DNA of 64,000 nucleotides from Ulota crispa. Its lineage: Eukaryota > Streptophyta > Bryopsida > Orthotrichales > Orthotrichaceae. Location of the stretch: assembly GCA_963920765.1 (NCBI GenBank), contig OY987246.1:20084868-20148867 (forward strand), read 5' to 3'. Position numbers and translations under genes: made by a program. This document shows positions 12,926 through 24,448 of this stretch, piece after piece (the stretch's first letter is position 1; every line of letters begins with the position of its first letter). Under the pieces are notes generated by a model. It did no database searches. It was not told where the DNA came from and saw nothing but the letters and a program-made list of their open reading frames with translations.

Positions 12926-13993
12926 AGATGAAGTTCAAGGGGAAAAGTGGATGAGGTTGCTAAGTCCTTCCCCATACAAATATTTGGTTCACCAAATATA
13001 CTGCATTAGACAAAAAATGAGCTCCAGAGAAGGCCCCTACACCTTGATAAACCATTTTATTTATTGAGGTAGGAGAAGCATAGGTAAGGTACCTACACAA
13101 GGGTCTCTACCTTGTGCAAAGTACTCAAATGTACCATGGTACATAACAAATGGATTGATGATGGAAAACAATATTATAACATGACAATGACAAATGCAAG
13201 GACCTTTAGTGGGACACAAGAATAAACTAGGACTAGAATTCCCAATCAAACAAGGACACTCATCAAACAAAAAGCATATGATAGTGTAAAAAAATTACTC
13301 TCATGAAGTACTTGTAAGTGGGTATAGGGTATTAGTCTCTTTTTATTTGAAAAAGGACATTACATTTAAATGCTTTTGACCCCTACAACCACTTCCCATA
13401 AGGGCCTTCTCTTGAGCTCATTTTTCCTCAAATGGATGAAAGTAACTCGTATTAGGAAACTTATTGGATGAACTTGCATACAACTACATTCATTTTTATT
13501 TTATTTTAGTTGAATTAAGGTAGGCAAACCCATACCCAACTGGATTTGGGCAACCTCCACGTCTTAAAAATTCAAGAAAAAAATCCATATGGTTAGCCTT
13601 TCAAGTTTCAACAAGTTATCATGGAACATAATTTTTGTGGAAAATTTTATTATAGAAAATTTTATATTAAAGGGCAAAGTTGCAACTCATAGAGTCCCTA
13701 TTAGCAATTCTAAACTAACCTTCAAATTCCTTGGGATGTGTTCCTATAATGGCACTTGACAGTCCCAACCCCAACTCTCCAAAACTAGGTTAACAATTGA
13801 CATGTGACAAGATTTGCTTGTGTAAGTAGCTTTCATTGCTCCACTATGGGTTCAATGTTGTGTGGTAAAACCCTTAGAAGTAGGGTGCAAAAATGGGGAC
13901 TGATTGGGAACTGGTGTGTTTCTTTATTCCTTACCTAGTTGCATTCTTGGGTGCAGGTTGCTAGGTCAACCTTGAGCAACACAAAGGAAAATG
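12926..13993. other. No gene recognised
   Basis: AT-rich non-coding sequence with no convincing exon, RNA gene or clean transposon ends. Confidence 0.4.
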
Positions 13994-14371
13994 AAAAGAA
14001 AAAATATAAAAAATAGGCTTGACAATGGGTTGTATTTCAAAAACAATCTTGACAATTCAGAAATATTGAAAATAGGCCTCATCCGGGTACTGACTCTGGA
14101 GTTTTTGAAGTTGATTTCTTTCAATTCCCAAACTGGTTAGTCAAGGAACTTTTTTAGTTATTTTATCTATATCATATTATAAATATTGAAAAATTAGATT
14201 TTCGATTGGCTTTTCAGCCAATATTTACAAATTGCAAATAATTTTTTCTCATTTCAACCGGCTAGCTTTGAACTAGTTGTTGGATCTTCTTGGACCACCT
14301 CATCATATATAAAAAATAGGCCTTGCAACTAAGGTGACCAAAATTTTGTGCATGTTTATATATGGGAAATT

Positions 14372-14766
14372 GGGAGTTGATATGAGCACACTTGGGGTTT
14401 GATATATGCCCACAAGGAGAGGGGTAAATTTTAGATATTTATCATCAATAAGCTGAATTTGGAAAGCTCAAATTTAGATTTGGATTTAGAGGCCTTGATT
14501 TAGTCTAGAACCACAATGGAGGTTACAATTAAACTACGCCCATTGGAAAGCTTAATTTTTTCTAGAAACAAGGGCAAACAAGTTAAGCTTTCCATTGGGC
14601 GTAGTTCAATTGTAACCTCCATTGTGGTTCTAGACTAAATCAAGGCCTCTAAATCCAAATCTAAATTTGAACTTTCTAAATTCAGCTTGTTGATGGAAAA
14701 TATCTAAAATTTACCCCTCTCCTTATGGGCATATATCAAACCCCAAGTGTGCTCATATCAATTCCC
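14372..14766. mobile_element. hAT-like foldback at the palindrome centre
   Basis: Ends GGGAGTTGATATGAGCACAC and complement, and an interior like 6046-6447. Flanking duplications cannot be judged because the flanks are themselves palindromic. Confidence 0.65.
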
Positions 14767-14966
14767 AATTTCCCATATATAAACATGCACAAAATTTTGG
14801 TCACCTTAGTTGCAAGGCCTATTTTTTATATATGATGAGGCAGTCCAAGAAGAACCAACAGTTAGTTCAAAGCTAGTTGGTTGAAATGAGAAAAAATTAT
14901 TTGCAATTTGTAAATATTGGCTGAAAAGCCGATTGAAAATCTAATTTTTCAATATTTTTAATATGA

Positions 14967-15168
14967 CTAGTGGACTCGTGCACCTGCTGTTCTAGCGCAA
15001 GGTTATTGTGCAAGAAAGTTTAAGTTGTTTGCCTCCTTCTCCCACGGCCACCCCCTATCCTTGTGTATATCCCATCCCCAAGGCCAACCATAACTGCCAT
15101 TTAATCTTCTTGGAGCACACACATCCAACTACCCAACTAATAGAACTAAGCCTATTATAGAAATAAGA
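14967..15168 (-). mobile_element. Short non-autonomous Helitron
   Basis: On the minus strand it starts TCTTATTTCTATAATAGG and ends GGTGCACGAGTCCACTAG (CTAG end), inserted between A and T. The opposite palindrome arm shows the empty site CTATATCATATT near 14170, giving exact borders. 202 bp, no coding capacity. Confidence 0.85.
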
Positions 15169-15546
15169 TATAGAAAAAATAACTAAAAAAGTTCCTTGAC
15201 TACCTGATTAGGGAATTGAAAGAAATCAACTGCAAAAACTCAAGAGTCAATGCCTCGATGAGGCCTATTTTCAATATTTCTGAATTGTCAAGACTGTTTT
15301 CAAAATACGGCCAATTATCAGACCTATTTTCTATATTTTCCCAAAAGAAAACCCTGGGGGAAACTTTGCAGCTAACGACACGTTGCTCGTGGAGGGCATG
15401 ATCTTCTTGGGGTATGTGAGATTGGTTCCGCCTATTTTGGGCGTGTGATGCGCCATGAATATGTCTCATGGGAGTTTGAACATGTGAGGAGTGTGGATCA
15501 GTAGATTAGTGGAGAGTCTGGAGATTGTAGACCAGGGGTTTGTTTT

Positions 15547-16001
15547 GGGACACACTAGGGAGACACCCCCCAGTTGCTAGGGAGACACCCCAGTTGCTAG
15601 GGAGATACCCCCAGTTGCTAGGGAGACACCCCAGTTGCTAGGGAGATACCCCCAGTTGCTAGGGAGACACCTCCTATACCTCAACCTGAAATAAAATCAA
15701 AACAATATTTTAGCGCACAGCGGCAATTGCAAGCATTGCAAACATATAAAAAATACGTCTCATTTGTGACATGATTAAGAGTTAAAACTAGTCATTCCTT
15801 TTGTTTGTAAGTTTAACTCTTGACCATGTCACAAATGAGACATCTTTTTTATGTGTTTGCAAAGCTTGCAGTTGCCGCAGTGCGCTAAAATATTGTTTTG
15901 ATTTTATTTCTTATCTTGACATAACAATAATCTCAAATTTAATAGGTTGGGCTATAGGAGGTGTCTCCCTAGCTACTGGAGGTGTCTCCCTAGTTTGTCC
16001 C
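15547..16001. mobile_element. Foldback MITE with internal 20-21-bp tandem repeats
   Basis: Ends GGGACACACTAGGGAGACACC-like and complement; long inverted arms around 15690-15950. The left terminal segment AGGGAGACACCCCAGTTGCT is amplified about six times (15554-15665), against two units on the right. Related to 49654-50390. Confidence 0.78.
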
Positions 16002-17429
16002 TTTTTTTTGTGGCGAAGATCTTGAGACTCAAGTAGAAGAACCTATTCCCAATCGGGGTTCTATTCCCAACCACTAGGGTGTTTTGGGTCCAACCAGCCT
16101 ATTTCTAAGCCTTGGGATGCAATTTTTCCCTTTTAAAAATTAAGACAAATGAAATCATGACATGTGTCTTAAAAGAATGTAGGAAGTAGTGCGTAAGAAG
16201 TGTTTTGGTTGTGATCAAGATCAGGAGAGTCTACTGATTGGGTATGGGTTCCGAACACTTTATGCACTTCAAAATTTGTATAAAATTCAATTTTGCATGA
16301 AAAATTCTGAATTTTTTTGTGTTGCAATAGTTTGTATGAAGCCACCAAAGAAAAATTTGCACCGCATTGTTGCTCTAATGTGCTATCTTGTAGGAGCTTA
16401 AATGATTGGGTATGGGCTCCTCTATAATAGGGTTTTCTTTTTTTGTGGTGAAAATTTGCCTAAATCTTCACTAGCAATTGTAAGGACATCATCACACATC
16501 CTCGGGGAATGGGGTGGAGAATTGGCTAGTCTTGCATCTCTCCCCATCCCATAAGGTTGAATGCAATCCCTTTCACTGGAGGGATCCTCTCAACCTTGTT
16601 GCAATTCCCTTTGCAGATCCAAGCATTGGGAAAAACACTCATGAGTATTTGTGAGTTGTTGCCAAGATGTTGCAAGCTATTGCAAGTGACAGGTCATTCT
16701 AGTAGCAAATAGGAACAAACGTTGTGGTATTACTAGTGTACTAGGAATCAAGCAAATTTGCCATCCTAGGAGGTTGTTTTGATGGGGCCTAATTATGTGT
16801 TGCCGGGGTTGCATTGGAGCCCTAAAAGTACCTTTGACTCCCACGTAATTGCCTCCACCAAGAGAAACGCCATTATAGCCCCATTCTCTGACTCACTTGG
16901 GTTGATGCTGCTCTAACACTACAAAAAATAGATGAAAAAGTGGATAAAATTGCCAATTCCCTCCAAAGGCAAACACCAAATCCACCATATTTTGAATGAA
17001 GTTTACTAATATTAGTACAATTTATGGATGAATGTGCACTTCTCACTAAGTTTATCCAATTCCATCCATTTTTTCCTTACATGCTTATATTGCTAGGTGT
17101 TGGACTGTCTACCAACGAAAAAACAATTAAAAAAAAAAAAAAACCTGCTGAAGACCCCTAGGCTAGAGTAGTGTTTGGGAAATTTTTTAGACTTCACCAG
17201 CTAAAAATTGGCATTTTTTGGATTCAATCAGTTTTTTTCTAGATTATGCCGGCAATTTTTCTAAATTTATATAGTAGTATACTATGTTTAGATTTTTTAG
17301 TAAAACTTGATTGATTTTTTTGTCGACAAGTTCAAAATGCAACCAGTTTTTCTCCCAATTCCGCCGGCTAACAATGAACTAGCAACCGGTTTTTCCCGCA
17401 CATTGGGCTAGAGGAAAATGGGGTTGACT
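16002..17429. other. No gene recognised
   Basis: Mixed AT-rich sequence with no exon supported by similarity or splice pattern. A 15-bp A tract lies near 17130. Confidence 0.4.
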
Positions 17430-17984
17430 TATTATCAGTTATTCTGCACAAGCTACGAGTTACACGCTTCTGTCACGAGATGCTTGTTTTGCACTTTCAC
17501 AGCTTTTTAGAGTGCTAGCTTGACAGAAATAGCATGCCATGGGGTTAACACCGGAGCGTGCCTGGCAAAGTTGAGATTAGCCTGGTCACAGGGTTTTCGT
17601 GTTTTGGAAATCTGGAATAAAGAATTTCTTGAAAAGTGTAACGCCGAGTCTCTTGATGGTTTTAATCTGATCTGGAGAAAGGGTGAGGTGTAGATTCTGG
17701 AGTTTAGATCGTACTCATGCGGTTGGATCTCCCAACTTGATGTCCAATATTGTCACAAACTTATGAACATATTGTTGAACGATGACTTCATAAGACTTTC
17801 TCTATGATTATATGGGAAGATACAGTCAAGCTGTTGACACTTTTGGAAATCCGGAGTGGGACTTGATCAAGTGGGCTTGAAATGTGTGATGATAAGAATG
17901 GGATGATGATGATGTCTGGAGATCTGTTACTGTTGAATTGAAAGCCGAATTGGAAGTTTTCTTCACGTACTGATGTCCAGGCTA

Positions 17985-18008
17985 TTAGGGCTTTAGGGTT
18001 TAGGGTTT
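17985..18008 (+). promoter_or_regulatory. Telo-box-like repeat (TTTAGGG) in duplicon 1
   Basis: TTAGGG/TTTAGGG repeated in tandem, as in the 5' regions of many plant housekeeping genes. The matching site in duplicon 2 is at 30777-30799. It lies upstream of an AAAATGGTGCTGAGCAACATG start-like context at 18134. Function is inferred only. Confidence 0.35.
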
Positions 18009-18140
18009 ACGGTAGCTCCTCTCTTCGTCATTCCTTGCGGGTTTGTTGAGATATTGCAACATTTTTCAGGCAATGTGAATGTGATTTATTTCATGTGGTA
18101 CTTTGTACGTTGTTGTTGCTGCTTGCAGTTAAAAATGGTG

Positions 18141-19262
18141 CTGAGCAACATGTCAACTCTAGGAGGATGAGAACTCGGCATTCCACATCGACATGTTTGA
18201 CCCTTGTAATTACGTTGATGGTTCTGATCCACATCAGCAGCCTTGTTTTTTCTGTTTATCAGTTACAAGAAATTGGGGCTGGAGATTTATTACTCATTGC
18301 TGCAGGTATGTACAGTACAGTATGTCTTTACCTTCCTCAATTTGTTTGCGTTATTCCTTGTTCTTTTTTTGCTTTTTCTTTTGTTTTTTTTGTGTGAGTT
18401 ATTTCTGGGGTGAAGAAAAGGTTGAGAGTTTAGATCCAAGCTTGAAAAAAACTGGTACAGTATATGAAAAGATGAAAGGCGCATGACTGATACGCAAATG
18501 CGTAATGCTGTAGGCAGACGCCATCTGGAAGAATTTTGACACAGTGCTTGTAACCCTTTTCAAGCATATACAGGTGCTTTTTCCAATAGAGTTCTTTCCT
18601 GGCTCATTCTTTCTTCATTTCTAACATGTTAACAAGCCTTCTTGAGTTCCCGTTGCATTGGCATGGAAAACCTAGCTTTAATATATGAAAGAATTCAGAC
18701 ACTTGTATTGCAAACTTTCTCTTGATTTGAGCAAGGAATTAATAGCTCCTCAAGCTAAAGAAGCTCATTCTCTTCAGCTACGAAACTCTGTTGGAGCTTT
18801 AAGCTTGTTTTTAATTGACATGATATTGCTCTGAAGAAACTCTTTGTTTGGCACTTTTTTTTCAAGATTACTAACGACTTTTGATTTGCCTGTGCCACGG
18901 CATCACAAGAAACTTACACACTGCACGGTACCATTTCAAACCACTGAGGACAAAGCAACCCCAAGTGGATTTGAATTTTTGGGCATTTTAAAAGTAAAAG
19001 AAATATGAAAAAAAAGTACTGAACAGCATGTAAACTTTCCAGATTTGTGTTTTTTTGGTATTCTCCTTTTCTCAAACATAGTTTTGGTTTCACTTCGTTT
19101 TCATTGCCTGAACAATTTGACATTGCAGAGCTGTTGTTTCTATTTATTTTGTTCGTACCTTTGAAATTGGTGTGTGATAAATGCACAGGATGAAGCTGAT
19201 AGGAATGCGGAACAGATGCTAAACTACTTGAAGGACAAGCTTGGTTCTCTCGGACAGGTGTG
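18141..19262 (+). other. Possible exons of an unidentified gene
   Basis: A stretch ending at a good donor (GCTGCAG|GTATGT near 18305) and a short open segment with acceptor and donor (19189-19259, translation DEADRNAEQMLNYLKDKLG) look exon-like. I cannot assign a family, the phases do not join directly, and a stop follows the start-like ATG at 18135. It may be the relic of a gene whose leader was duplicated (see 30900-30945). Confidence 0.25.
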
Positions 19263-19676
19263 AACATTGATTATTGTACTATACTACTTTATAAGTAGTG
19301 GAGAAATTTCTCATTGTGGTGTTGTTGTCTTAGAATCAAGGATAAAACAATCTGATTTTCAACTCAAAAACCTTGTTCTTTTCAAATGGTTTGGCAGTAT
19401 GAAAACCTCAATGTTTCATTTTATATGTATATATCCTAAACCTTCATTGACACTATGACCCTTGTCCAAACGATTTGTCAACGTCCAAGAGTTTGCAGTG
19501 ATATCTTATTTCCTTGGTTTGATCTTTTTGCAAACATATCTCAACATTTTACATATGATGTATGAAAAACAGCAAGGGATCTCCCAATGTTTTGCACATG
19601 GATTATTCATTTTGGACTTTCTATAATTCGTAACTGAAGAAGCTCCACACAAAAGCAATTGAAGTGATTGTATTAA

Positions 19677-19893
19677 CCCTTAAACGACCATAATATACGC
19701 TGACATATAATTGTCATTTGCTACCAATAAGAAATTTTAATTTGAGATCTCAAGTAGCTCACTAGTACCGCATTGATCTATTTTCCAACTACTTTGTTGG
19801 TCTCAAATGTAGTAGAGGTGTGGATCCATTCCAAATACAAGAAATACTCCCTATATTGTTTTGGTCGCAAAGGGCCTTTTGGTCGTTTAAGGG
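19677..19893. mobile_element. piggyBac-like (TTAA) MITE
   Basis: Ends CCCTTAAACGACC / GGTCGTTTAAGGG, flanked by TTAA on both sides (19673-19676, 19894-19897). The paralogous site in duplicon 1 (near 5424) reads GTATTGAAGTCATTAC without insertion, so TTAA is the target site. Confidence 0.88.
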
Positions 19894-20446
19894 TTAAAAT
19901 CATTACAAACATACAATGTAAGTTCATTTGAAATACAGTTTTCTTTGAGTATGTTTGAATTTTGAAACAATGCACATGCCAGTATGCCACTGCTTGCAAG
20001 CAAATCCATTGAATTAGTAAACATTCAACAATTGCAGTGCTAAAGACCAAGTTCTTTGTTCCATAAACAACTTTCTATGATAGCATCTATGTTGCCCAGC
20101 TTCCTTGCATTGTCTTTTTGTATGAATTGCATTCATTATACATGGAACATTCATCAATAGTTCAAAGGGCTTCTGCATATTCTTATAACCGGAAAGAAGT
20201 TCAGTTTAATACGACGTTTTTTTCTTTCATTTGCAAAGGATGTCGGCGCAGAAAACGTGCACAAAGAGGATTATATACAGCTGTGATTTATTGTAAGACA
20301 CAAGGAGTGCACTTCTTTGCACAGTGAGGGTAACACTAGTTACATTTCATTACTTGTAGGATGAGTAAAGCATAATCCTGTTTCTTTCAATTTATGTTTA
20401 AATTAATCCTTGTTTATATCAAATTCAATTGGTCCAAATCCTCCAA

Positions 20447-20702
20447 AACACGAGATTCATTAAATTGGGAAAAAAGTACATTTTGGGACTTCTGAAGGTT
20501 TAAGGTGATCACCTTAAATCGAGCTTCAGTGTTTTTTTTTGCTACATGTGCCCTCACCTGAGAGGAAGAATTTGCAAGGGAAAAAATCTTAGTGGCTCAC
20601 ATTGAATCTAATACCTTCAAATCTAGTTTAAGGTGACTTTTTTGGTTTTAGGTGAAGTACAACTTGGGAATTGCATTTTCCCAATTTAATGAATATCGTG
20701 TT
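20447..20702. mobile_element. 4-bp-TSD MITE family, 256-bp copy
   Basis: Ends AACACGAGATTCATTAAATT and AATTTAATGAATATCGTGTT. Target duplication CCAA (20443-20446, 20703-20706); empty paralogous site near 6500. Confidence 0.92.
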
Positions 20703-20732
20703 CCAAGCTCTAATGACCACAAAACAACAAAA

Positions 20733-21142
20733 GGAATTGATATATGTACCACACTCTACTGACTATTCTACCACACGTACTATATATGGCTATGATATTA
20801 TAGTAGGCATGGACCATGGACTAAACATTATTAAATTGAAGATACAATTTGATATATAAATTGTGAATTTAACTTTGTTTTTTCAACTCTACATCGTGCT
20901 CATAGTTTCCATTACAAAATCTAATTTATGTTAAGTTTGATTTTGATCTTTTAATTATAACTATGAGCAAGATTTAGAGTTGAAAAACAAAGTTAAAATG
21001 ACAACTTTTATATGTCAAATCGTGTTTTCAATTTAGTGATATTTAGTGCATGATCCACACCTATTATGGTATCATAAATATAGGCCATATATAGTACGTG
21101 TGGTAGAATAGTCAGAAGGGTGTGTTACATGTATCATTTCCC
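20733..21142. mobile_element. Mutator-like MITE, 10-bp target duplication
   Basis: 410 bp with long inverted ends (GGAATTGATATATGTACC / ACATGTATCATTTCCC) and target duplication AACAACAAAA (20723-20732, 21143-21152). Duplicon 1 has a single uninterrupted copy of this target near 6520. Confidence 0.88.
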
Positions 21143-21753
21143 AACAACAAAATGTCCAGACTTTTCCACTTTTCTTTCATGAAGGAGATTCTAGAACCAA
21201 CATCAATGCCACTGATTGTAGAGTTCCCGCATGAAAACGTCTTTCACCGCTAATTTAAAAAAGTTTTTGATGGAAGGATGCAACACGGCTCATGCATAAT
21301 TTCCCATGGCTAGTGAAAGGGACACTCAGACACCGGTGGCTTGAGACAGTCAGAAGGTTTTTCGCTCCTCAGTTGTGTGGTTCGACGCTGTAAAGTGTAA
21401 ATAAGGTAGGAACTTTCACAATCCGAATCACCCGGTTACCTCACCCTCAGGTCAGACGATTCGCTTTGCAAAGATGAGGTTAGGGCCATTTCACACTACG
21501 GCCAAAGGGTGAGAGGCCATTGGTTTCCACCAATTAGATTGCAAGAAACCAAGAGTTAAGTAGTCCTTTGGTCTTCCTCACTAGTGGGTTTCCAAAGGTT
21601 ATCATTCTCCAAATGCTTACATGGTAGCTTTTTATCATCCAAAGTAATAGCCTCTCAAGAAAAGTTTGGGTCATGCAAAAATGGAGACCCAAACTATGAT
21701 TGAGAAGCCATCACTTAGTTTTCATAAAAATAATAAAAAATCATGAGGTTTAA

Positions 21754-23023
21754 CCACTAAAAACGTAATATTTGTTAATTTGGGAAAAAGCGTACAAAGT
21801 GGGACTTCTGGCTATTATTTTCTAGAGAACGCCATATTTATTGAATTGGGAGTCTGTTGACTGTTTTCCAATGAAATGAGATATATAGTCTTTCAGAAAG
21901 ACACTCTTTTTGGATAGAAAGTTTATTAACTTCTGAAATTTTGGACAGAAATTCATTAACTAGGTTTAAGGTGACCTCCTTAATTGCATGAAGGTGGCTA
22001 TTTTGGATTAAGGTGAGGTACAAAATGGTACCCATTGTTTTCCCAAATTAACAAATATGACATTTAAAGGACCAAGTGGTTGTTGAACAGCCACTTGAGA
22101 AATTGGGTTAGGTCATATGGAGTCAATTTTTGTTAGATGTTCTCAAAATTGTTATACAAGGTGCAAATATGTATCCCTCAAGTGGAGATGTAAATTTTTC
22201 CCTAATTGGATGCCCGGTTCAAAAGTTATGTTGACCAAAAGAAATCGGGCAACTGTGGCAGTTTGAGCATTTTTGGAGAATCTTATGCTAAAACTCTCAT
22301 CAACTTTTGAAATTTGGCAAGTATGTAGCTAAAAAAACATGATGTACAATTTTCAAAAAAAAAAAAAAAAAAAAAGATTTCTCACATTGCATTTTGAAGG
22401 GAGTCAAACTTTGTTAATTATGTTTGGGCAATTTCAAGAAAAAAAAATCCTCTAACTTCGGGTTCTATTATCTTTCAATTTGTAAGTCCAAAGCTCTTGA
22501 AACCTTTTCTCACATATTCCAAATTTTTGTTTTTAACTTTTTACTATTCAGATTTCAAATAAAAGATTTCCTCATTGCACAAGAAATCATGAAAGAATGA
22601 CTAATGTATTGCCAATTCACTAAACCTCCTTGCATTGCAAGTGATGATTTAGAATAAGCTAGATTCTATATTTGCATCTGAAAAAATTTCATATGTGAAC
22701 CTAACATCCCATACTTGTGAATAGTTAAAAAGCTCATTTTTGGGTAGAGCAAAAAATTTACTCTAGGAAGGCTCAAAAGTCTGCAAGCCTTGTTTTGCAA
22801 GAATGAAGAAAAGTTATTTTTCTTACTTCAAACATTATAATCTTACAATCAATGTAGTCAAATGGGCTGATTTTTTTGCACATATTAATTTTACTTATTT
22901 TACACATTTCTATATGGTTGAAATTGAGAAAAAAAAAACTTTTATTTTCAATTTTGGGCAATGCAGTAAAAGTTAGCAGTTTCTGAGATTTTTTCTCAAA
23001 AAACACCCTTGATCTTGTAGGGG
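21754..23023. mobile_element. piggyBac-like (TTAA) element nested in the Harbinger-like element
   Basis: Left TTAA at 21750-21753 then CCACTAAA; right end GTAGGGG then TTAC (mutated TTAA). Interior matches 1-771. Its left inverted end is split by the MITE 21762-22064. Confidence 0.8.
21762..22064. mobile_element. 4-bp-TSD MITE nested in the TTAA element; compound copy
   Basis: Ends AACGTAATATTTGTTAATTT / AATTAACAAATATGACATT, target duplication TAAA (21758-21761, 22065-22068). Removing it restores the left end TTAACCACTAAAGGACC of its host. Near 21827 it carries a second internal terminus (AACGCCATATTTATTG), so it looks like one copy inside another. Confidence 0.92.
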
Positions 23024-23296
23024 TTACCAAATATTATGACCTTGGACTTTGGGCTTGGCCTTTGGAGGCTTCAAACTATGGCCATTCTAGTTGTGATGCC
23101 GTGAAAGTTCATTGCCAAGAGTTTGACCTATGAACTTGGCCTTTGAAGGCTTCACACTAAGAGCAGCCAAAGGTGTCAAGAAAACTATTTTATTGCCTAC
23201 TTTCAGCCCATTTCTTTGGCCTCTCAACAAAATTTGAGCACACAATCCTACGTCCCTAGTTGGCCATAGTGTGAAATAGGCCTTAGCAGAGTAGCA

Positions 23297-23552
23297 AACG
23301 CAATATTTGTTAATTTGGGAAAAAACACGAATTTTGGGACTTTTGAATTTTTCATTTTTAAAAGTTTTAAAGTGATTTAGAGTGAATTTTATGACAATTT
23401 CTTCAAAGACCTTACATCAATAATGAAGTATCTCAAAGGAAATATCAAAAATTTCACTTTAAATCATCAAAATATTCTCACAAATGCAAAATTTAGTTTC
23501 CCAAAAATTGGTTTTGGGAAAGTGGTTTTCCCAAATTAACAAATATAGTGTT
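23297..23552. mobile_element. 4-bp-TSD MITE family
   Basis: Ends AACGCAATATTTGTTAATTT / AATTAACAAATATAGTGTT, target duplication AGCA (23293-23296, 23553-23556). Duplicon 1 is uninterrupted at the matching place near 7655. Confidence 0.9.
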
Positions 23553-23595
23553 AGCACAATAAATATCCATACCGACACGCTTGTCAAGACATACT

Positions 23596-24019
23596 AGTGG
23601 TAGTCACGGTTCGACTTTTGTTTTTCTCAATCTTCACGGAAACCGACATGCCGCGCTGGCCGCAAGTGGCGCGAGGCCAATTCTATGAAGATTGAGAAAA
23701 AAAATTCTCCTCCCCAAAGCATGGAGAAAATGGCTTGAGAAAATATTTTGCGTGAGAACTCTTACCATGGCCTACTTGTTTACCTATTTGTAATTGTTTT
23801 TCACCCTTGCTTTTTTTGCTCCTCCAATCAAAGGCCGTGTTGCCATCCTCTAATGAAACATTCTCCATTCTCCATTCTTCATTCTTCATTCTCCATCACC
23901 CACAAAAGGGGTGTTACACCTCCTTCCATGAAGAAGTGCTTCAATTGGCTTCTACATTCACTCTACCATTTCTCAATCTTCACGGAAAATTCATTCTCTG
24001 ACCAACAGTGACTACCACT
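23596..24019. mobile_element. AGKGGTAGTC-ended MITE, 3-bp target duplication ACT
   Basis: Ends AGTGGTAGTCACGG and GACTACCACT, flanked by ACT (23593-23595, 24020-24022). Same family as 28360-28780 and the piece at 63970. Confidence 0.75.
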
Positions 24020-24191
24020 ACTGTATTAAGACACTTCTTTGAAAATTAAAAAAAATCTTAAACCCTTGCAAACCACTGAAGTGGGATGCCCCAAAGTATA
24101 ACTTCTCTTTGAGGTGAAACCTACTCATCTAGTTTGAGGGGTGGCGCACATACCAGTGCTCACATCTCCAACGCCCAAACTAGATACTTGA

Positions 24192-24448
24192 AACACCGTA
24201 TTATGTAATCTGGGTACAAGGGTACTTTTTGGGACTTTTGAAAGTTCTAGGTGATCACCTAAAACCAAGCTCAAGCGTTCTTTTTTGGTACACTTGCTCT
24301 CACCTAAAAGGAGGAATTTGAGAGGGACAAAATCTTAATGGCTCATACTGAACTTGATATCTTCAAATCTGGTTTAAGGTAACTTTTTGGGTTTAGGTGG
24401 AGTACAAAATGGTACCTCCCTAATTCCTAGATTACATAATATGGTGTG
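24192..24448. mobile_element. 4-bp-TSD MITE family, variant ends
   Basis: Ends AACACCGTATTATGTAATCT / AGATTACATAATATGGTGTG. Flanking duplication is not clear in this copy. Confidence 0.8.

Larger units (their letters stand above)
13994..15352. mobile_element. Large foldback (palindrome), about 570-bp arms
   Basis: The left arm (about 13994-14555) is the inverse complement of the right arm (about 14580-15352) apart from a 202-bp Helitron in the right arm. The inner arms are nearly identical; outer parts are more diverged. The centre (14372-14766) is related to the hAT-like foldback at 6046-6447. A transcript across it would fold into a long double-stranded hairpin. Confidence 0.9.
5290..18140. 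repeat. Duplicon 1 (carries STIG1-Hog gene A)
   Basis: Colinear with duplicons 2 and 3 once inserted elements are ignored. Anchors: 5390-5760 matches 19630-20210; 6470-6620 matches 20415-20445, 20703-20732, 21143-21270 and 37860-38040; 7385-7640 matches 21270-21480; gene A matches B and C; 17440-18140 matches 30224-30945. Large insertions in this copy include the 1.36-kb palindrome at 13994-15352. Confidence 0.85.
21483..23282. mobile_element. PIF/Harbinger-like element, 1.8 kb, with nested insertions
   Basis: Ends GGGCCATTTCACACTACGGC / GCCATAGTGTGAAATAGGCC, target duplication TTA (21480-21482, 23283-23285). Duplicon 1 has the empty site GATGAGGTTAGTACAG near 7635. It contains the TTAA element 21754-23023, which contains the MITE 21762-22064. 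Confidence 0.85.

Noticed and set aside
18095-18397. Membrane protein starting at 18095
   Set aside because: The hydrophobic stretch runs into an intron-like donor and T-rich sequence; it is more likely a shadow of partial exons.
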